Assembly: GCA_021779195.1 (NCBI GenBank)
Contig: JAJYBB010000003.1
Location: 124,001 to 188,000, forward strand
Length of the DNA stretch: 64,000 nucleotides
From: Bacteroidota bacterium
Lineage (GTDB): Bacteria > Bacteroidota > Bacteroidia > Bacteroidales > Paludibacteraceae
Direction of reading: 5' to 3'
In this document: piece after piece, positions 16,092 to 25,350 of the stretch
Position numbering within the stretch: position 1 is the first letter of the stretch
Layout: each line of letters opens with the position of its first letter
Program-made: the position numbers and the translations under genes
Notes under the pieces: generated by a model
Databases searched by the model: none
Seen by the model: the letters and a program-made list of their open reading frames with translations, nothing else
What the model was told of the DNA's origin: nothing

Positions 16092-18554
16092 TCATAGTAG
16101 AATCTTATCTGCGAAAGACAGATTCTGTCCTGTTACCTTCACTATGTAAACTCTATTTTTGATTAATTGAATTCGACCAGTGACAGGGGCTGAGGTGAGC
16201 GATATGATTTTTTGACCCCAAAGATTATAAATCGAAATATTTGAATTTGACGGAATATTCTTATAAATCAGATTATTACCATTAGTATAAAGTTTTACAT
16301 TGTTATCAATTGTAGGTGGTGTAATTGCAGTAGCAGTTTGCGAAGAGTCCAAATTCCATGCTTGAATGGATGCTGCATGAGTAGAGCCACCCGTCGAGAA
16401 TGCCTCTATATCATTTGCATTTGGATCAGTTGGGAATACTCGTATTGAAAATGCATACTGGTTACTGATAAACACATCCATAATAGAATGATCTATAAAA
16501 ATATGAATTCTGATTGTATCACCTATAGAAGGTGCTTGAGGCAAAACAGACTGATAAAGCCCATTAAAACTACCTGCATCGTTAGATAAACGAGCTATAT
16601 TTGTTGCATCCACTGTAAAATTATTAGTAGAAGGAGAATAATAAATTGAGATAAAGTTATTCCCGTTTTTTCGAACATGAAAGCCAAAACTTTGCGCACT
16701 CGAAACAATAAAATTTCCATCAATTTCAACTGTTTTTCCACTGACAGGCGAAAGTGAAAGTGATCCTGAAATATCCTGATTGGAAATAGTATAAGCAGAG
16801 GAAATTACACGCATATTTTGTGTCCCCGAATAGGGTTGTTGGATCAGATTATTGTTTGCATCTATTGTCCACTCGCGAGGTAAACTAAAAAGATGTGCCC
16901 AACCCAAGTTATAGTTATTTTGTGATGACAATAAATCAGGCACAATTCCTATGGCTATTGTTTTACCATTTTGATGCAAAATGGAAGGTGATAATAATCC
17001 ATAGCCATTACTCCCAAAAGCGCCTAATTCAACTTTTTTAGGAACAGAAGAAGATGGATTGAAAGTGCCGTCACTATTTATCGTTCCAACCCAATAAAGT
17101 GTCGTAACACCTTGCACTCCTCCAATGGTACTTACTAAAAACAACCACTTTCCATTTGGCATGGGTTCAATGACCGGCATTTCCCAAAATGTCCCATAAT
17201 CGGAACTTGCAGCCTGATAGAAAATTCGACCATCGTTGCTCCATGTTTGTGTTGTTGGATTATATTGTTGCAATGTTGTTGCACCTACATTGTTTTTTGA
17301 AGTTCCCACAATCATGTAGTAAATGCCGTTGGACGTGAAAATATGTGGATCTCTGAAATCGCTGCTAAGTCCGATCGGACTATTAGGAATAATCGGATTG
17401 CGAGCATCTTTGTTCCAGTTAATTAAATCATCTGCTACCGGTTCAGCCTGATTGATACTTGCTTTAGAATAATCTACTCCTGTATAGAAAATATTTGGTT
17501 TACCTCCTGTCAACACAGGATCGGTAAATACACAACCTGACCATGCACCTTTTATATCGTAAATGTTGGTGTTGGATATAGCAATTTTTTGTTCAGTCCA
17601 ATTCAGTAAATCGTTACTGGTAAGATGACCCCAATGCAATTTTCCCCAATAAGGACCATTGGCATTTTTCTGAAAGAAAAGATGATACAACCCATTATAG
17701 TAAACCAGCCCATGCGGTTCATTTGTCCAGTTTGCTGCCGGTAATCCATGAAAGGAAGGTCGTTGAATATCGTTTGCAAACCGAGTGGAAGGAATAGATA
17801 AATCGGCTGCATTTTGTGGGGCTATATAAGCCAACTCGGCACTGGTTAAAATTCTTGAATAGATTTTGATTTCATCAATCAATCCGTTGATTGTGCTTGT
17901 TAGAAAAATACCCGAGGACATATCCGTAAAAGATTTCCCAATTATAAAGGCATTACTCCCAACGTTAATTATTGTTCCCGGAAATGAAGATTCGGCAATT
18001 AATACTCCATTTCGATAAAGATAAACCATTTGAGTTTGAGTATTGATAACCGCTGATATGTTTACCCAACCATAAGTAGGAAAAATTGAAGGATCATAAC
18101 AAGTTATTTTTGTCCCGTTTATATATGCAGCAAAACCGTAACGTCCAGTTGCATTAATTACAAAAGCAAATCCTGTTTTCTGTACATCGCTCATGTTTCC
18201 GGCAATGAATGTTTCGGTTGTAACATTATTATTTGGATCCATAACCGGATAAGTTTCTATTGCACACCAAATTGAAGCAGTCAACGCTGTCGTACTTAAT
18301 GCTGAAGCATTAATTGCAGCGCTGCAATAAGTAGAATAACCATCTAATCGTAAAGCATTACCCACCGCGCCGGGTTTGCTTTCGGGAGGATTGAGATTAT
18401 TTTGAACTGAGAATGTTTGACCTGAGATGGTTTCTGTAATAAGATTCCCGTTTAATTCCATAGGAAAATATGCTACGAGAGAAGGATCAGCTGCATTTGC
18501 AGGGAGTATAAAAACATACAAGCCCAGTATCAAAGAAATTAAAGATGATTTCAT
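16092..18554 (-). CDS. LamG-GH32 fructan hydrolase with T9SS-type C-terminal domain
   Basis: An exported fructan-active enzyme of about 820 residues. Order (numbering from 18560): signal peptide ending ANA (to ~23), a LamG/concanavalin-like domain (25-245), GH32 propeller (265-580), GH32 beta-sandwich (590-735), and a last 65-70 residues ending VYIVKVTGQNLSFADKILL, a type A sorting domain of the type IX secretion system. D404 in FRDPH and E460 in FWEMP keep the transition-state and acid/base residues, but the nucleophile motif is WTNEPHG, with E281 in place of Asp. By position after the surface binding protein it corresponds to the surface levanase slot of known fructan PULs. Whether it is active, and its linkage preference, cannot be read. 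Confidence 0.9.
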   Translation of the reverse strand: MKSSLISLILGLYVFILPANAADPSLVAYFPMELNGNLITETISGQTFSVQNNLNPPESKPGAVGNALRLDGYSTYCSAAINASALSTTALTASIWCAIETYPVMDPNNNVTTETFIAGNMSDVQKTGFAFVINATGRYGFAAYINGTKITCYDPSIFPTYGWVNISAVINTQTQMVYLYRNGVLIAESSFPGTIINVGSNAFIIGKSFTDMSSGIFLTSTINGLIDEIKIYSRILTSAELAYIAPQNAADLSIPSTRFANDIQRPSFHGLPAANWTNEPHGLVYYNGLYHLFFQKNANGPYWGKLHWGHLTSNDLLNWTEQKIAISNTNIYDIKGAWSGCVFTDPVLTGGKPNIFYTGVDYSKASINQAEPVADDLINWNKDARNPIIPNSPIGLSSDFRDPHIFTSNGIYYMIVGTSKNNVGATTLQQYNPTTQTWSNDGRIFYQAASSDYGTFWEMPVIEPMPNGKWLFLVSTIGGVQGVTTLYWVGTINSDGTFNPSSSVPKKVELGAFGSNGYGLLSPSILHQNGKTIAIGIVPDLLSSQNNYNLGWAHLFSLPREWTIDANNNLIQQPYSGTQNMRVISSAYTISNQDISGSLSLSPVSGKTVEIDGNFIVSSAQSFGFHVRKNGNNFISIYYSPSTNNFTVDATNIARLSNDAGSFNGLYQSVLPQAPSIGDTIRIHIFIDHSIMDVFISNQYAFSIRVFPTDPNANDIEAFSTGGSTHAASIQAWNLDSSQTATAITPPTIDNNVKLYTNGNNLIYKNIPSNSNISIYNLWGQKIISLTSAPVTGRIQLIKNRVYIVKVTGQNLSFADKILL

Positions 18555-18636
18555 GTGCATTTAGATTTAAACCGATTTAAGGGAACAACCTTTATTCACT
18601 AAAGATTGTTCCCAGTAACACAACTAAACTTTCAAT

Positions 18637-20064
18637 TTACTGCAAAAAACTAATAGCATTTTGAGTCAGTTTTTCAATATTTGCCTGATATACATTTGTA
18701 CAGGTATAGGGAGCAACCCCAGAACTTTGATTAAATTCATACGCTGATAATCCTATAGCTAAACATTTTCCGGGATAAGTTGCAGTTGGTTGGAAATAAA
18801 CGATTCCACCACAACAATAATCAGCAACTTGTCCCCACGTTGCCATCACAGTTGCATTATTTTCAATTTCAAATGCTCTGACAACATTGTCGCCATCAGC
18901 AGGAATCTTGTAGCCATAAGAATTTAAATCCCACATACTATTATGGTTTTCTTTCAATCCAGAACCTTCGAGAGGTACTGTTGTCCAAGAGAAACTAGAA
19001 TAATCCATAGTAAGTCCGGCAAAAAGAGGGCTGTTCGTATAGTCGTATTTTGTTGACTGACCTGCACCAATAATAATATTCGCCGCCCATGTATCCGGAT
19101 TAAATCCAGCAGTACCTGCTCCCAAAATACCTGGTTTTCGGGTGGTGCGCCCTAAATCAACAACGTATTGAGTAGCAAAGGTTGTTAACAATAAATTGCC
19201 CCCAGTTTGATAATAATATGTAATTTGGCTCAACACATTACTGCTCTCCAATTGAGCAGGTACAGCATCAGACATTGCATTGTCTATATTAATCCAAATA
19301 ACACTGTATTGAGATAAATTAATTACTTTGTTTTGGATATCATAGGTAGAAATTACATCGCCGCTTGGATAAGTTGACACAAACCAATTTGCAGCTGCAA
19401 TTTCTTCATTATTACCATTCTGTTGGAGGTCAGTAAGACTTTTGAAATAGGTAAGATATGCATACTTAACGCTGTTTACTGATGTATACACATAATTGGA
19501 TGTAGCTGTAGCTGTTTTCGTGCGAATGCCAAATGTGTATTTCTGGGTTGCTACAACATTGCTTACAGTGTATGATGTTGCAGTTGCAGGAACTGTCACT
19601 ACCTGGCCTCCAAACGAAATTTCTAACTGGGTAGCTGTATTAATTGCTGGTAAATTCCAAGTAAGGACAATGCTTGAATTTTGTAAATCTCTTGCACCTA
19701 AAAAATTACTTACTGGATTTGGTCCAGCAATAGTAATTCTTGTTGTTACACCATCTGATATTTTTCCATCTGGTGTATTAACTTTTACAGTGATAGCATG
19801 TTCAATATTTACAATTGGGTTGATAATTGTATCCGATATAGCATTGTTTTTCAACGTATCAATATTCCCATCATAGTTTAATATGACTTTGTAGGTGCTC
19901 ACGCCCTTAGGAGCATCCCAAGTAACAATAATGTTATTATTACTTCCTTGCACCGCTTTAATATTGGTTGCAGGAGTTGCGCTTGGCAATTCGGCATATT
20001 TCATATCCTGACAAGATACAAAGCCCAAAATGACAAGAAAGAAAAATATATATTTTGTTTTCAT
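18637..20064 (-). CDS. Surface glycan-binding lipoprotein of the fructan PUL (BT1761/DUF4960-like)
   Basis: A 475-residue lipoprotein: MKTKYIFFFLVILGFVSC with Cys18. Two fibronectin-III-like beta-domains follow (about 33-110, with VTWDAPKGVSTYKV, and 115-200, with LTWNLPAINTATQLEI), then a larger C-terminal domain (about 205-475) resembling the DUF4960 type. It lies between SusD and the surface GH32, the place held by the levan-binding protein BT1761 in B. thetaiotaomicron. Expected role: hold fructan chains at the cell surface next to the SusCD complex. Ligand and linkage specificity are not deducible. Confidence 0.8.
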   Translation of the reverse strand: MKTKYIFFFLVILGFVSCQDMKYAELPSATPATNIKAVQGSNNNIIVTWDAPKGVSTYKVILNYDGNIDTLKNNAISDTIINPIVNIEHAITVKVNTPDGKISDGVTTRITIAGPNPVSNFLGARDLQNSSIVLTWNLPAINTATQLEISFGGQVVTVPATATSYTVSNVVATQKYTFGIRTKTATATSNYVYTSVNSVKYAYLTYFKSLTDLQQNGNNEEIAAANWFVSTYPSGDVISTYDIQNKVINLSQYSVIWINIDNAMSDAVPAQLESSNVLSQITYYYQTGGNLLLTTFATQYVVDLGRTTRKPGILGAGTAGFNPDTWAANIIIGAGQSTKYDYTNSPLFAGLTMDYSSFSWTTVPLEGSGLKENHNSMWDLNSYGYKIPADGDNVVRAFEIENNATVMATWGQVADYCCGGIVYFQPTATYPGKCLAIGLSAYEFNQSSGVAPYTCTNVYQANIEKLTQNAISFLQ

Positions 20065-20105
20065 TGTTGATATTTTTTAGTATTTTTAATTAAGAATTTT
20101 TTTGT

Positions 20106-21761
20106 TTATTTATAAATACCTCCAGAATTATCAGATTCTGAAATTGGTATAGGCAAATAAATTGAACTGGCTGACAATTGTGCCGTATTAAGCCATGGTC
20201 TCAATGCTTTTTCTTGTAGATAGTACGTATTCATTACGTCAGTGGCTACTCCCCACCGAACTAAATCGAACCAACGATGTCCTTCCATGGCAAACTCTAG
20301 ACGATATTCCATGCGTACAGCCGAGCGGGCATAAGCCTGAGTCCAACCTGTGGAAGGATAGTCCCCTACTTTGTAACTTGCTTTTGTCATATCAATATCT
20401 ACAGGACTGTAAAATGGGTCAACACTGCGTGCTGCCTTTTCTCTCACTTGATTAATTAATTGGCGAGCATCATCTAAATTGGAGTTGCTTTCAATTTCAG
20501 CTTCAGCTTTCCACAATAACACTTCAGCGTAGCGAATAACATTAAAGCCTAACGATGAAGCCCCCCATGGGAATCCTTTTACCATATCAGGGGAGTTTGG
20601 ATCTATCATTCTTTTTTTGTTCGGATGATCACCGTAATCACCGTAATCACGACACCAAACTGTTGTAAAAGTGTATCCGCGGAATGGCATTCCGATACGT
20701 CCTAAAGTAAAATCTAACCGTGGATCAACATTTCCACCAAAACCCACAGTATCCATTGCGCTGTTAAAATCTGTACCGTTTAAATAGGGCAATCCATTTG
20801 CATCTGTTCGGAATGCATTTGCCAAATTTTGACTTCCTATATAAAAGTCATCGCCATTTCCGAATAAGTTTCCTGCAGAGTATGTTGTATTTAATAAATC
20901 ACCCCAGTTAATTTGTGCGTTATTGTTGCTTGTTGAGAATTGGATAGTGAATACAGCTTCTTTTTTATTATTGAAAGCAATTTTAGACATATCCAGATAA
21001 TTATTATACAATGCATATTGGTTTGAACCGATTACTGTATTTGCATAGGTAATTGCACCTGCATAATCTTTTCGTTCCATGCTTAATTTACATAAATAAG
21101 CTGCAGCAGCATATTTGTTGAAGCGACCTGCCTCTGCTTGACTTATTGGCAAATTGTTTAATGCAAAAGTGAAGTCACTTACAATTTTATCATAAATCTG
21201 ATCTCTAGTAAATTGAGTAGGACTGGCCGTTGTTGCGGCGGTAACAGAATTCGAATTTTCGTCAATATAAGGGATATTCTGAAATATACGAATTAAATCA
21301 AAATAGAAGTGTCCTCGTATAAGCTTTAATTCTGCTGTTAATTCTGTAAGATTTGCAGGATGAAGTGTTTTCAATATGTTCAGTGTGTTATTCACGCGGG
21401 CAATTCCGTAGTAATCGTTTCTCCATTTGTTCAATGCTACAGGATTATCACTTGTAACATTACCAAGTTCCAATTGTGTCAGATAAGCTTCCATGGATAG
21501 GGAACCTCCCCCTTTATACGCGTCATCCGAACGGACATCGAATACCCAGTTAGAGGAAGGTCCATCAAATGCTTCATTATTCCCGAAAAAATGACATTGA
21601 AGTCCGGCATATGCTGAAGCCATTAACGCCTCAACGCTTGTAGTATCCATTTGATTAACAGTAAACTGGCCATAAGGTTCTTTGTCCAACAGGTCAGAGC
21701 ATGATGCAAACAACATCAATCCTGCAAAGATTGGAAAGAAAAAAATATTTTTTGTTTTCAT
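20106..21761 (-). CDS. susD: SusD/RagB-family outer-membrane glycan-binding lipoprotein
   Basis: Lid and binding partner of the SusC transporter. The 551-residue protein has a lipoprotein signal ending LFASCSDLLDKEPYG (Cys21). The alpha-helical TPR-like SusD core follows, with the typical IYLPIPISE near the end and, before it, YRLEFAMEGHRWFDLVRWG, the family's best conserved block. It starts 50 bp after susC and is followed 41 bp later by the surface glycan-binding protein gene. Ligand, by context, is fructan oligosaccharide. Confidence 0.95.
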   Translation of the reverse strand: MKTKNIFFFPIFAGLMLFASCSDLLDKEPYGQFTVNQMDTTSVEALMASAYAGLQCHFFGNNEAFDGPSSNWVFDVRSDDAYKGGGSLSMEAYLTQLELGNVTSDNPVALNKWRNDYYGIARVNNTLNILKTLHPANLTELTAELKLIRGHFYFDLIRIFQNIPYIDENSNSVTAATTASPTQFTRDQIYDKIVSDFTFALNNLPISQAEAGRFNKYAAAAYLCKLSMERKDYAGAITYANTVIGSNQYALYNNYLDMSKIAFNNKKEAVFTIQFSTSNNNAQINWGDLLNTTYSAGNLFGNGDDFYIGSQNLANAFRTDANGLPYLNGTDFNSAMDTVGFGGNVDPRLDFTLGRIGMPFRGYTFTTVWCRDYGDYGDHPNKKRMIDPNSPDMVKGFPWGASSLGFNVIRYAEVLLWKAEAEIESNSNLDDARQLINQVREKAARSVDPFYSPVDIDMTKASYKVGDYPSTGWTQAYARSAVRMEYRLEFAMEGHRWFDLVRWGVATDVMNTYYLQEKALRPWLNTAQLSASSIYLPIPISESDNSGGIYK

Positions 21762-21811
21762 TTTATTTTTTATTTAAATGATACGTCTGTGATTTTCCTA
21801 AAATTAAGGAA

Positions 21812-24800
21812 TTAAAAATTTGCGTGAAGTCCAATCGTAAATGTACGAGGGATGGGATAAGTTCCATTATCTATTCCTGAAGCAGAAATCACAGGACTCA
21901 ATCCTGAGTATTTTGTGATAGTAAATACATTGTCTACTTGCCCGAACAAATCAAAAGATTTGATTCCCATTTTTTGTATAGCCGGAATTAGCATAAATTT
22001 GTAGCTCAATTTTAAATTCTTCATTTGTACATATGAACCGTCTTCCATAAAGTAAGTTGAAGTGCGCATTTCATTATTGTTGTCTAATAACGACAATGCA
22101 GGAACGGAAGCATTTGTATTTGTCGGAGTCCAGGCATTTAAAGTAGCTGTGCCACGGTTATCATATACATTATCATAAGTCATGAAGTCTAATTCTCGTT
22201 TTGTAGTATTGTAGATGTTAAATCCTAATTCGCTGCTTATCAAAGAACTTAATGTGAAGTTTTTGTAAGAGACTCTTAGATTTAGTCCCATAATAAGCGA
22301 AGGATTTGGATCTCCAATTACAGTTTGATCTAAAGAGTTAATAACTCCATCATGATTCAAATCTCTGTACATGATTCTTCCTGGAGCTGCGCCTGGTTGT
22401 GTGGCATGATTTAAAACCTGATCTGCAGTTTTGAAAATTCCATCGGCAACATATCCATAAAATACTCCGATTGGTTGACCTACAATATTTCGTTGATCAC
22501 CACCCGTTTCGGTGACTGACGAATTGAGAGCTACTAATTCATTTTTATAATGAGCCAAATTGAACGATGCACCCCATGAAAAGTCTCCCGTTTTCTTGCT
22601 ATTATAATCCATAACCAACTCATATCCTTTATTGCTCATGGTACCGGTATTCATCCATGTAGAAGCATTTTCGCCCAGTACTGAAAGGGTTGGAGGAATA
22701 GTAAGCATGTTAGTGGTTCTTTTGTTGTAATAATCAAAACTTATATTCAATGCATTTTTGAAAAAAGCAGCATCAAAACCTAAGTTCAACTGAGTAGTTG
22801 TTTCCCACTTCAGATTGGTATTACCTGTGCCTGATATAATAATTCCGGTAGTAGAGCTATTCGTTCCATTTAATGGATAAGCACCATTGCCAACGTTATA
22901 AGCATAATTACTATAGGTGGCATAATTACCAATTGAAGAATTACCGGTTTGTCCCCAGCCTGCACGGAATTTCAAATAATCGAGTCCATCAATCTTGGGC
23001 ATAAAAGGTTCTTCAGTTATTCTCCATGCTCCTGAAAATGCAGGAAATATACCTGAGTTATTTGTTTTACCCAAACGGGAACTTGCATCACGACGTACAG
23101 TTGCAGACAATAAATAGGTGTTGTTATAATTGTAATCTGCTTTCCCGAACAAGGAGAATAACGACCAATCCGATTGATTTCCTCCATTTGTTTGAGTCCC
23201 GCTACCAGCATCCAAAACCATATAGTTTGGATCTTGAAATGCATAATTCAGGCGCATGGCACTAAATTGACCTGATCCATAATTAATAGCTTCGGATCCG
23301 GCTAATAGGTTTAATTCATTTTGTCCTTTTTTCAGTTCATAAGTGGCAGTATTTGTCCAAGTCCAGGTATCACCTTGTCCATAGCTATTTATTACGCTAT
23401 TTACGTCGGAACTTACCATTTTAAGATTCATGTCATGATTGAAGTATTGAATATGTTCTATCCCCAAATTGCTTTTTATTGACAATCCTGCTAAAGGTTT
23501 GATTTCTATATAAGTATTACCCAAGATACGCCAGTTTTGGTTTTGATTATTTCTTGCATTATATAACATTTGAACAGGGTTGCCAATATCTGAGCTTGTA
23601 AGTGCCAAAGGATTAGTGAAATTTCCTTTCAAATCTCTGACTGGTATTGCAGGATTCGAACGCATTGCTGTGTAGGGTTCTCCACGGTCACTTTGTGTAT
23701 TAGCTCCAATATTATTCCAGTGCGACAGCATTACATTTTCGCCAATGGATACATATTTCGAAATATTATAGGCAGAGTTAAGACGGGCTGTATATCGTTT
23801 GTAATAGGTATAGTCCATAATACCCTTCTGATTAACATAATTCATCGAGAACATCATGTTTCCTTTATCATTGCCATTTGAAAGGGTGACACCATAATTT
23901 TGCATCCAAACTGATGAATAGATTGCTTTTTGCCAGTCTGTATTGGTAAACGGAACATTTTGATTCCCATTGATATATTGCAAAGGTACCGGGGTTGCGC
24001 CCGAGGCGAATATGGCAGGAACGTTAGGTGACAATCCGGTATTTTTAGCAGCCTGCCAATATACCTGCCCCCATTGCGTAGCATTCAAAACACTGAAATC
24101 TTTTGCAACTGTTTGTAGACCGGAAGAAACGTTTACTTCAACTGAAAGTGGTTTGTTTCCACCTTTTTTGGTGGTGATAATTATTACTCCATTAGCAGCT
24201 CTGGCTCCATAAATAGATGAAGATGATGCATCTTTCAATACCTGAAGTGAAGCAATATCGTTTGTGTTTATTCCACTCATATCATTTGTTGGTACTCCAT
24301 CAATGATATATAGCGGAGTGACATCATTGATAGTTCCTACACCGCGTATTGTAATTGTAGTTGCACCACCACCGGGAGTTCCATCCGTGTTGATTTGAAC
24401 CCCTGCTGCATGTCCTTCTAAGGCTTGTAACACATTCGCATATGGGGCATCTTTCATATCGGCCACTTTTACCACCGAAACTGCACCTGTTAAATCAGCC
24501 TTCTTCTGAGACGTATACCCTGTTACAACTACTTCTTCCATTAACTGGCTATCAGATGCTAATTTGATGTTAATCGTAGAGTTGTTTCCTACTTTGACTT
24601 CTTCTTTTTTCATGCCAAGCATGGTAAAAACTAATACAGCATCGTTACCGGGTACCGTAATTGAATATTTACCATCAATATCGGTAACAGTACCGTTAGA
24701 GGCTCCTTTGACCATAACGGTCACTCCAATTAGCCCTTCTTTACTGTCGGAAGAGCTTACAATTCCGGAAATTGATTTTTGTTGAGCCATTAATGCAATA

Positions 24801-24874
24801 CTAAAACTGCAAAAAAGAGCTAAACTCCATACTTTTCGCAACACACTGCTTTGAAATTTGCTTTTTTCATTCAT
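21812..24874 (-). CDS. susC: SusC/RagA-family TonB-dependent transporter (fructan)
   Basis: Imports oligosaccharides across the outer membrane with energy from TonB-ExbBD. The 1,020-residue protein has a signal peptide ending LMAQQ (about 30), a carboxypeptidase-regulatory-like domain (ISGIVSSSDSKEGLIGVTV, about 35-110), a TonB-box region near EEVVVTGY (about 114), plug domain with the family marker LKDASSSSIYGARAANGVI, and a 22-strand barrel ending in a C-terminal Phe (HANF). First gene of the operon susC-susD-binding protein-GH32. Long leader of about 240 nt if transcription starts at 25115. Confidence 0.96.
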   Translation of the reverse strand: MNEKSKFQSSVLRKVWSLALFCSFSIALMAQQKSISGIVSSSDSKEGLIGVTVMVKGASNGTVTDIDGKYSITVPGNDAVLVFTMLGMKKEEVKVGNNSTINIKLASDSQLMEEVVVTGYTSQKKADLTGAVSVVKVADMKDAPYANVLQALEGHAAGVQINTDGTPGGGATTITIRGVGTINDVTPLYIIDGVPTNDMSGINTNDIASLQVLKDASSSSIYGARAANGVIIITTKKGGNKPLSVEVNVSSGLQTVAKDFSVLNATQWGQVYWQAAKNTGLSPNVPAIFASGATPVPLQYINGNQNVPFTNTDWQKAIYSSVWMQNYGVTLSNGNDKGNMMFSMNYVNQKGIMDYTYYKRYTARLNSAYNISKYVSIGENVMLSHWNNIGANTQSDRGEPYTAMRSNPAIPVRDLKGNFTNPLALTSSDIGNPVQMLYNARNNQNQNWRILGNTYIEIKPLAGLSIKSNLGIEHIQYFNHDMNLKMVSSDVNSVINSYGQGDTWTWTNTATYELKKGQNELNLLAGSEAINYGSGQFSAMRLNYAFQDPNYMVLDAGSGTQTNGGNQSDWSLFSLFGKADYNYNNTYLLSATVRRDASSRLGKTNNSGIFPAFSGAWRITEEPFMPKIDGLDYLKFRAGWGQTGNSSIGNYATYSNYAYNVGNGAYPLNGTNSSTTGIIISGTGNTNLKWETTTQLNLGFDAAFFKNALNISFDYYNKRTTNMLTIPPTLSVLGENASTWMNTGTMSNKGYELVMDYNSKKTGDFSWGASFNLAHYKNELVALNSSVTETGGDQRNIVGQPIGVFYGYVADGIFKTADQVLNHATQPGAAPGRIMYRDLNHDGVINSLDQTVIGDPNPSLIMGLNLRVSYKNFTLSSLISSELGFNIYNTTKRELDFMTYDNVYDNRGTATLNAWTPTNTNASVPALSLLDNNNEMRTSTYFMEDGSYVQMKNLKLSYKFMLIPAIQKMGIKSFDLFGQVDNVFTITKYSGLSPVISASGIDNGTYPIPRTFTIGLHANF

Positions 24875-24952
24875 AATTTTAAATTTAAATAATCTGCAAT
24901 ATAACTTTTAATTAAAATCTTGCGCGTTTTTTCGCCAACAATTTGAAGTTTA

Positions 24953-24981
24953 GTTATATCAATAAAGATATAACAAAATTA
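24953..24981 (-). promoter_or_regulatory. Hairpin and second -7-like box in the susC leader
   Basis: GTTATATC (24953-24960) and GATATAAC (24967-24974) are perfect 8-bp inverted arms around AATAAA. A minus-strand TAATTTTG (24981-24974) abuts it and could be a second -7 box. The hairpin lies about 80-100 nt before the susC start, inside the leader from the upstream promoter. A role in leader control or as a repressor dyad is conjecture. Confidence 0.35.
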
Positions 24982-25121
24982 AGTAATAATTTCTCATGTG
25001 ATTTAATTTTAAAGAATTAAAAAAATAATGATTTATTCTTCGATTTATTTGTTGTATAATTTTTTTTGCACTAAATTTCCAATAACATTATGATATGATA
25101 TAACTGCAGAAAATCACGATG

Positions 25122-25182
25122 CAAAAATAGATGCATAAGCTATTAATAACTGTCAATTTTGTTGCATCATCGTGCAATTTTG
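25122..25182 (-). promoter_or_regulatory. PUL operon promoter and operator, copy 2 (susC)
   Basis: Minus-strand -7 box TATTTTTG (25129-25122), then CAATTTTG at 25154-25161 and again at 25175-25182 (plus-strand reading), a perfect direct repeat with a 21-bp period. The interval TTGCATCATCGTG is shared with copy 1, and the distance from -7 box to first half-site is 25 bp in both. This conservation in otherwise unrelated intergenic DNA marks it as the regulatory site of the PUL. Confidence 0.7.
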
Positions 25183-25301
25183 ATACATAAAAACCTATTT
25201 AGACCAATTCAGAGAGAAACATAGTTATTAAATGCGCTTTTTGAGCTTCACAACAAAATAAAATGATCCTCTGAGAAAACCTTTGTCCTTCATTTATGTT
25301 C

Positions 25302-25309
25302 TACCTTTG
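25302..25309 (+). promoter_or_regulatory. -7 element of the yqhD-type gene
   Basis: TACCTTTG matches TAnnTTTG. Transcription would begin near 25316, after the in-frame GTG at 25312, which supports ATG 25351 as the real start. Confidence 0.5.
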
Positions 25310-25350
25310 TAGTGTCATTCAAAAAAAATTACTTAATAACCCATCAAATT

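Noticed and set aside
25312-25350. Longer yqhD start at GTG 25312
   Set aside because: It would fall at or before the predicted transcription start and adds residues not found in YqhD.
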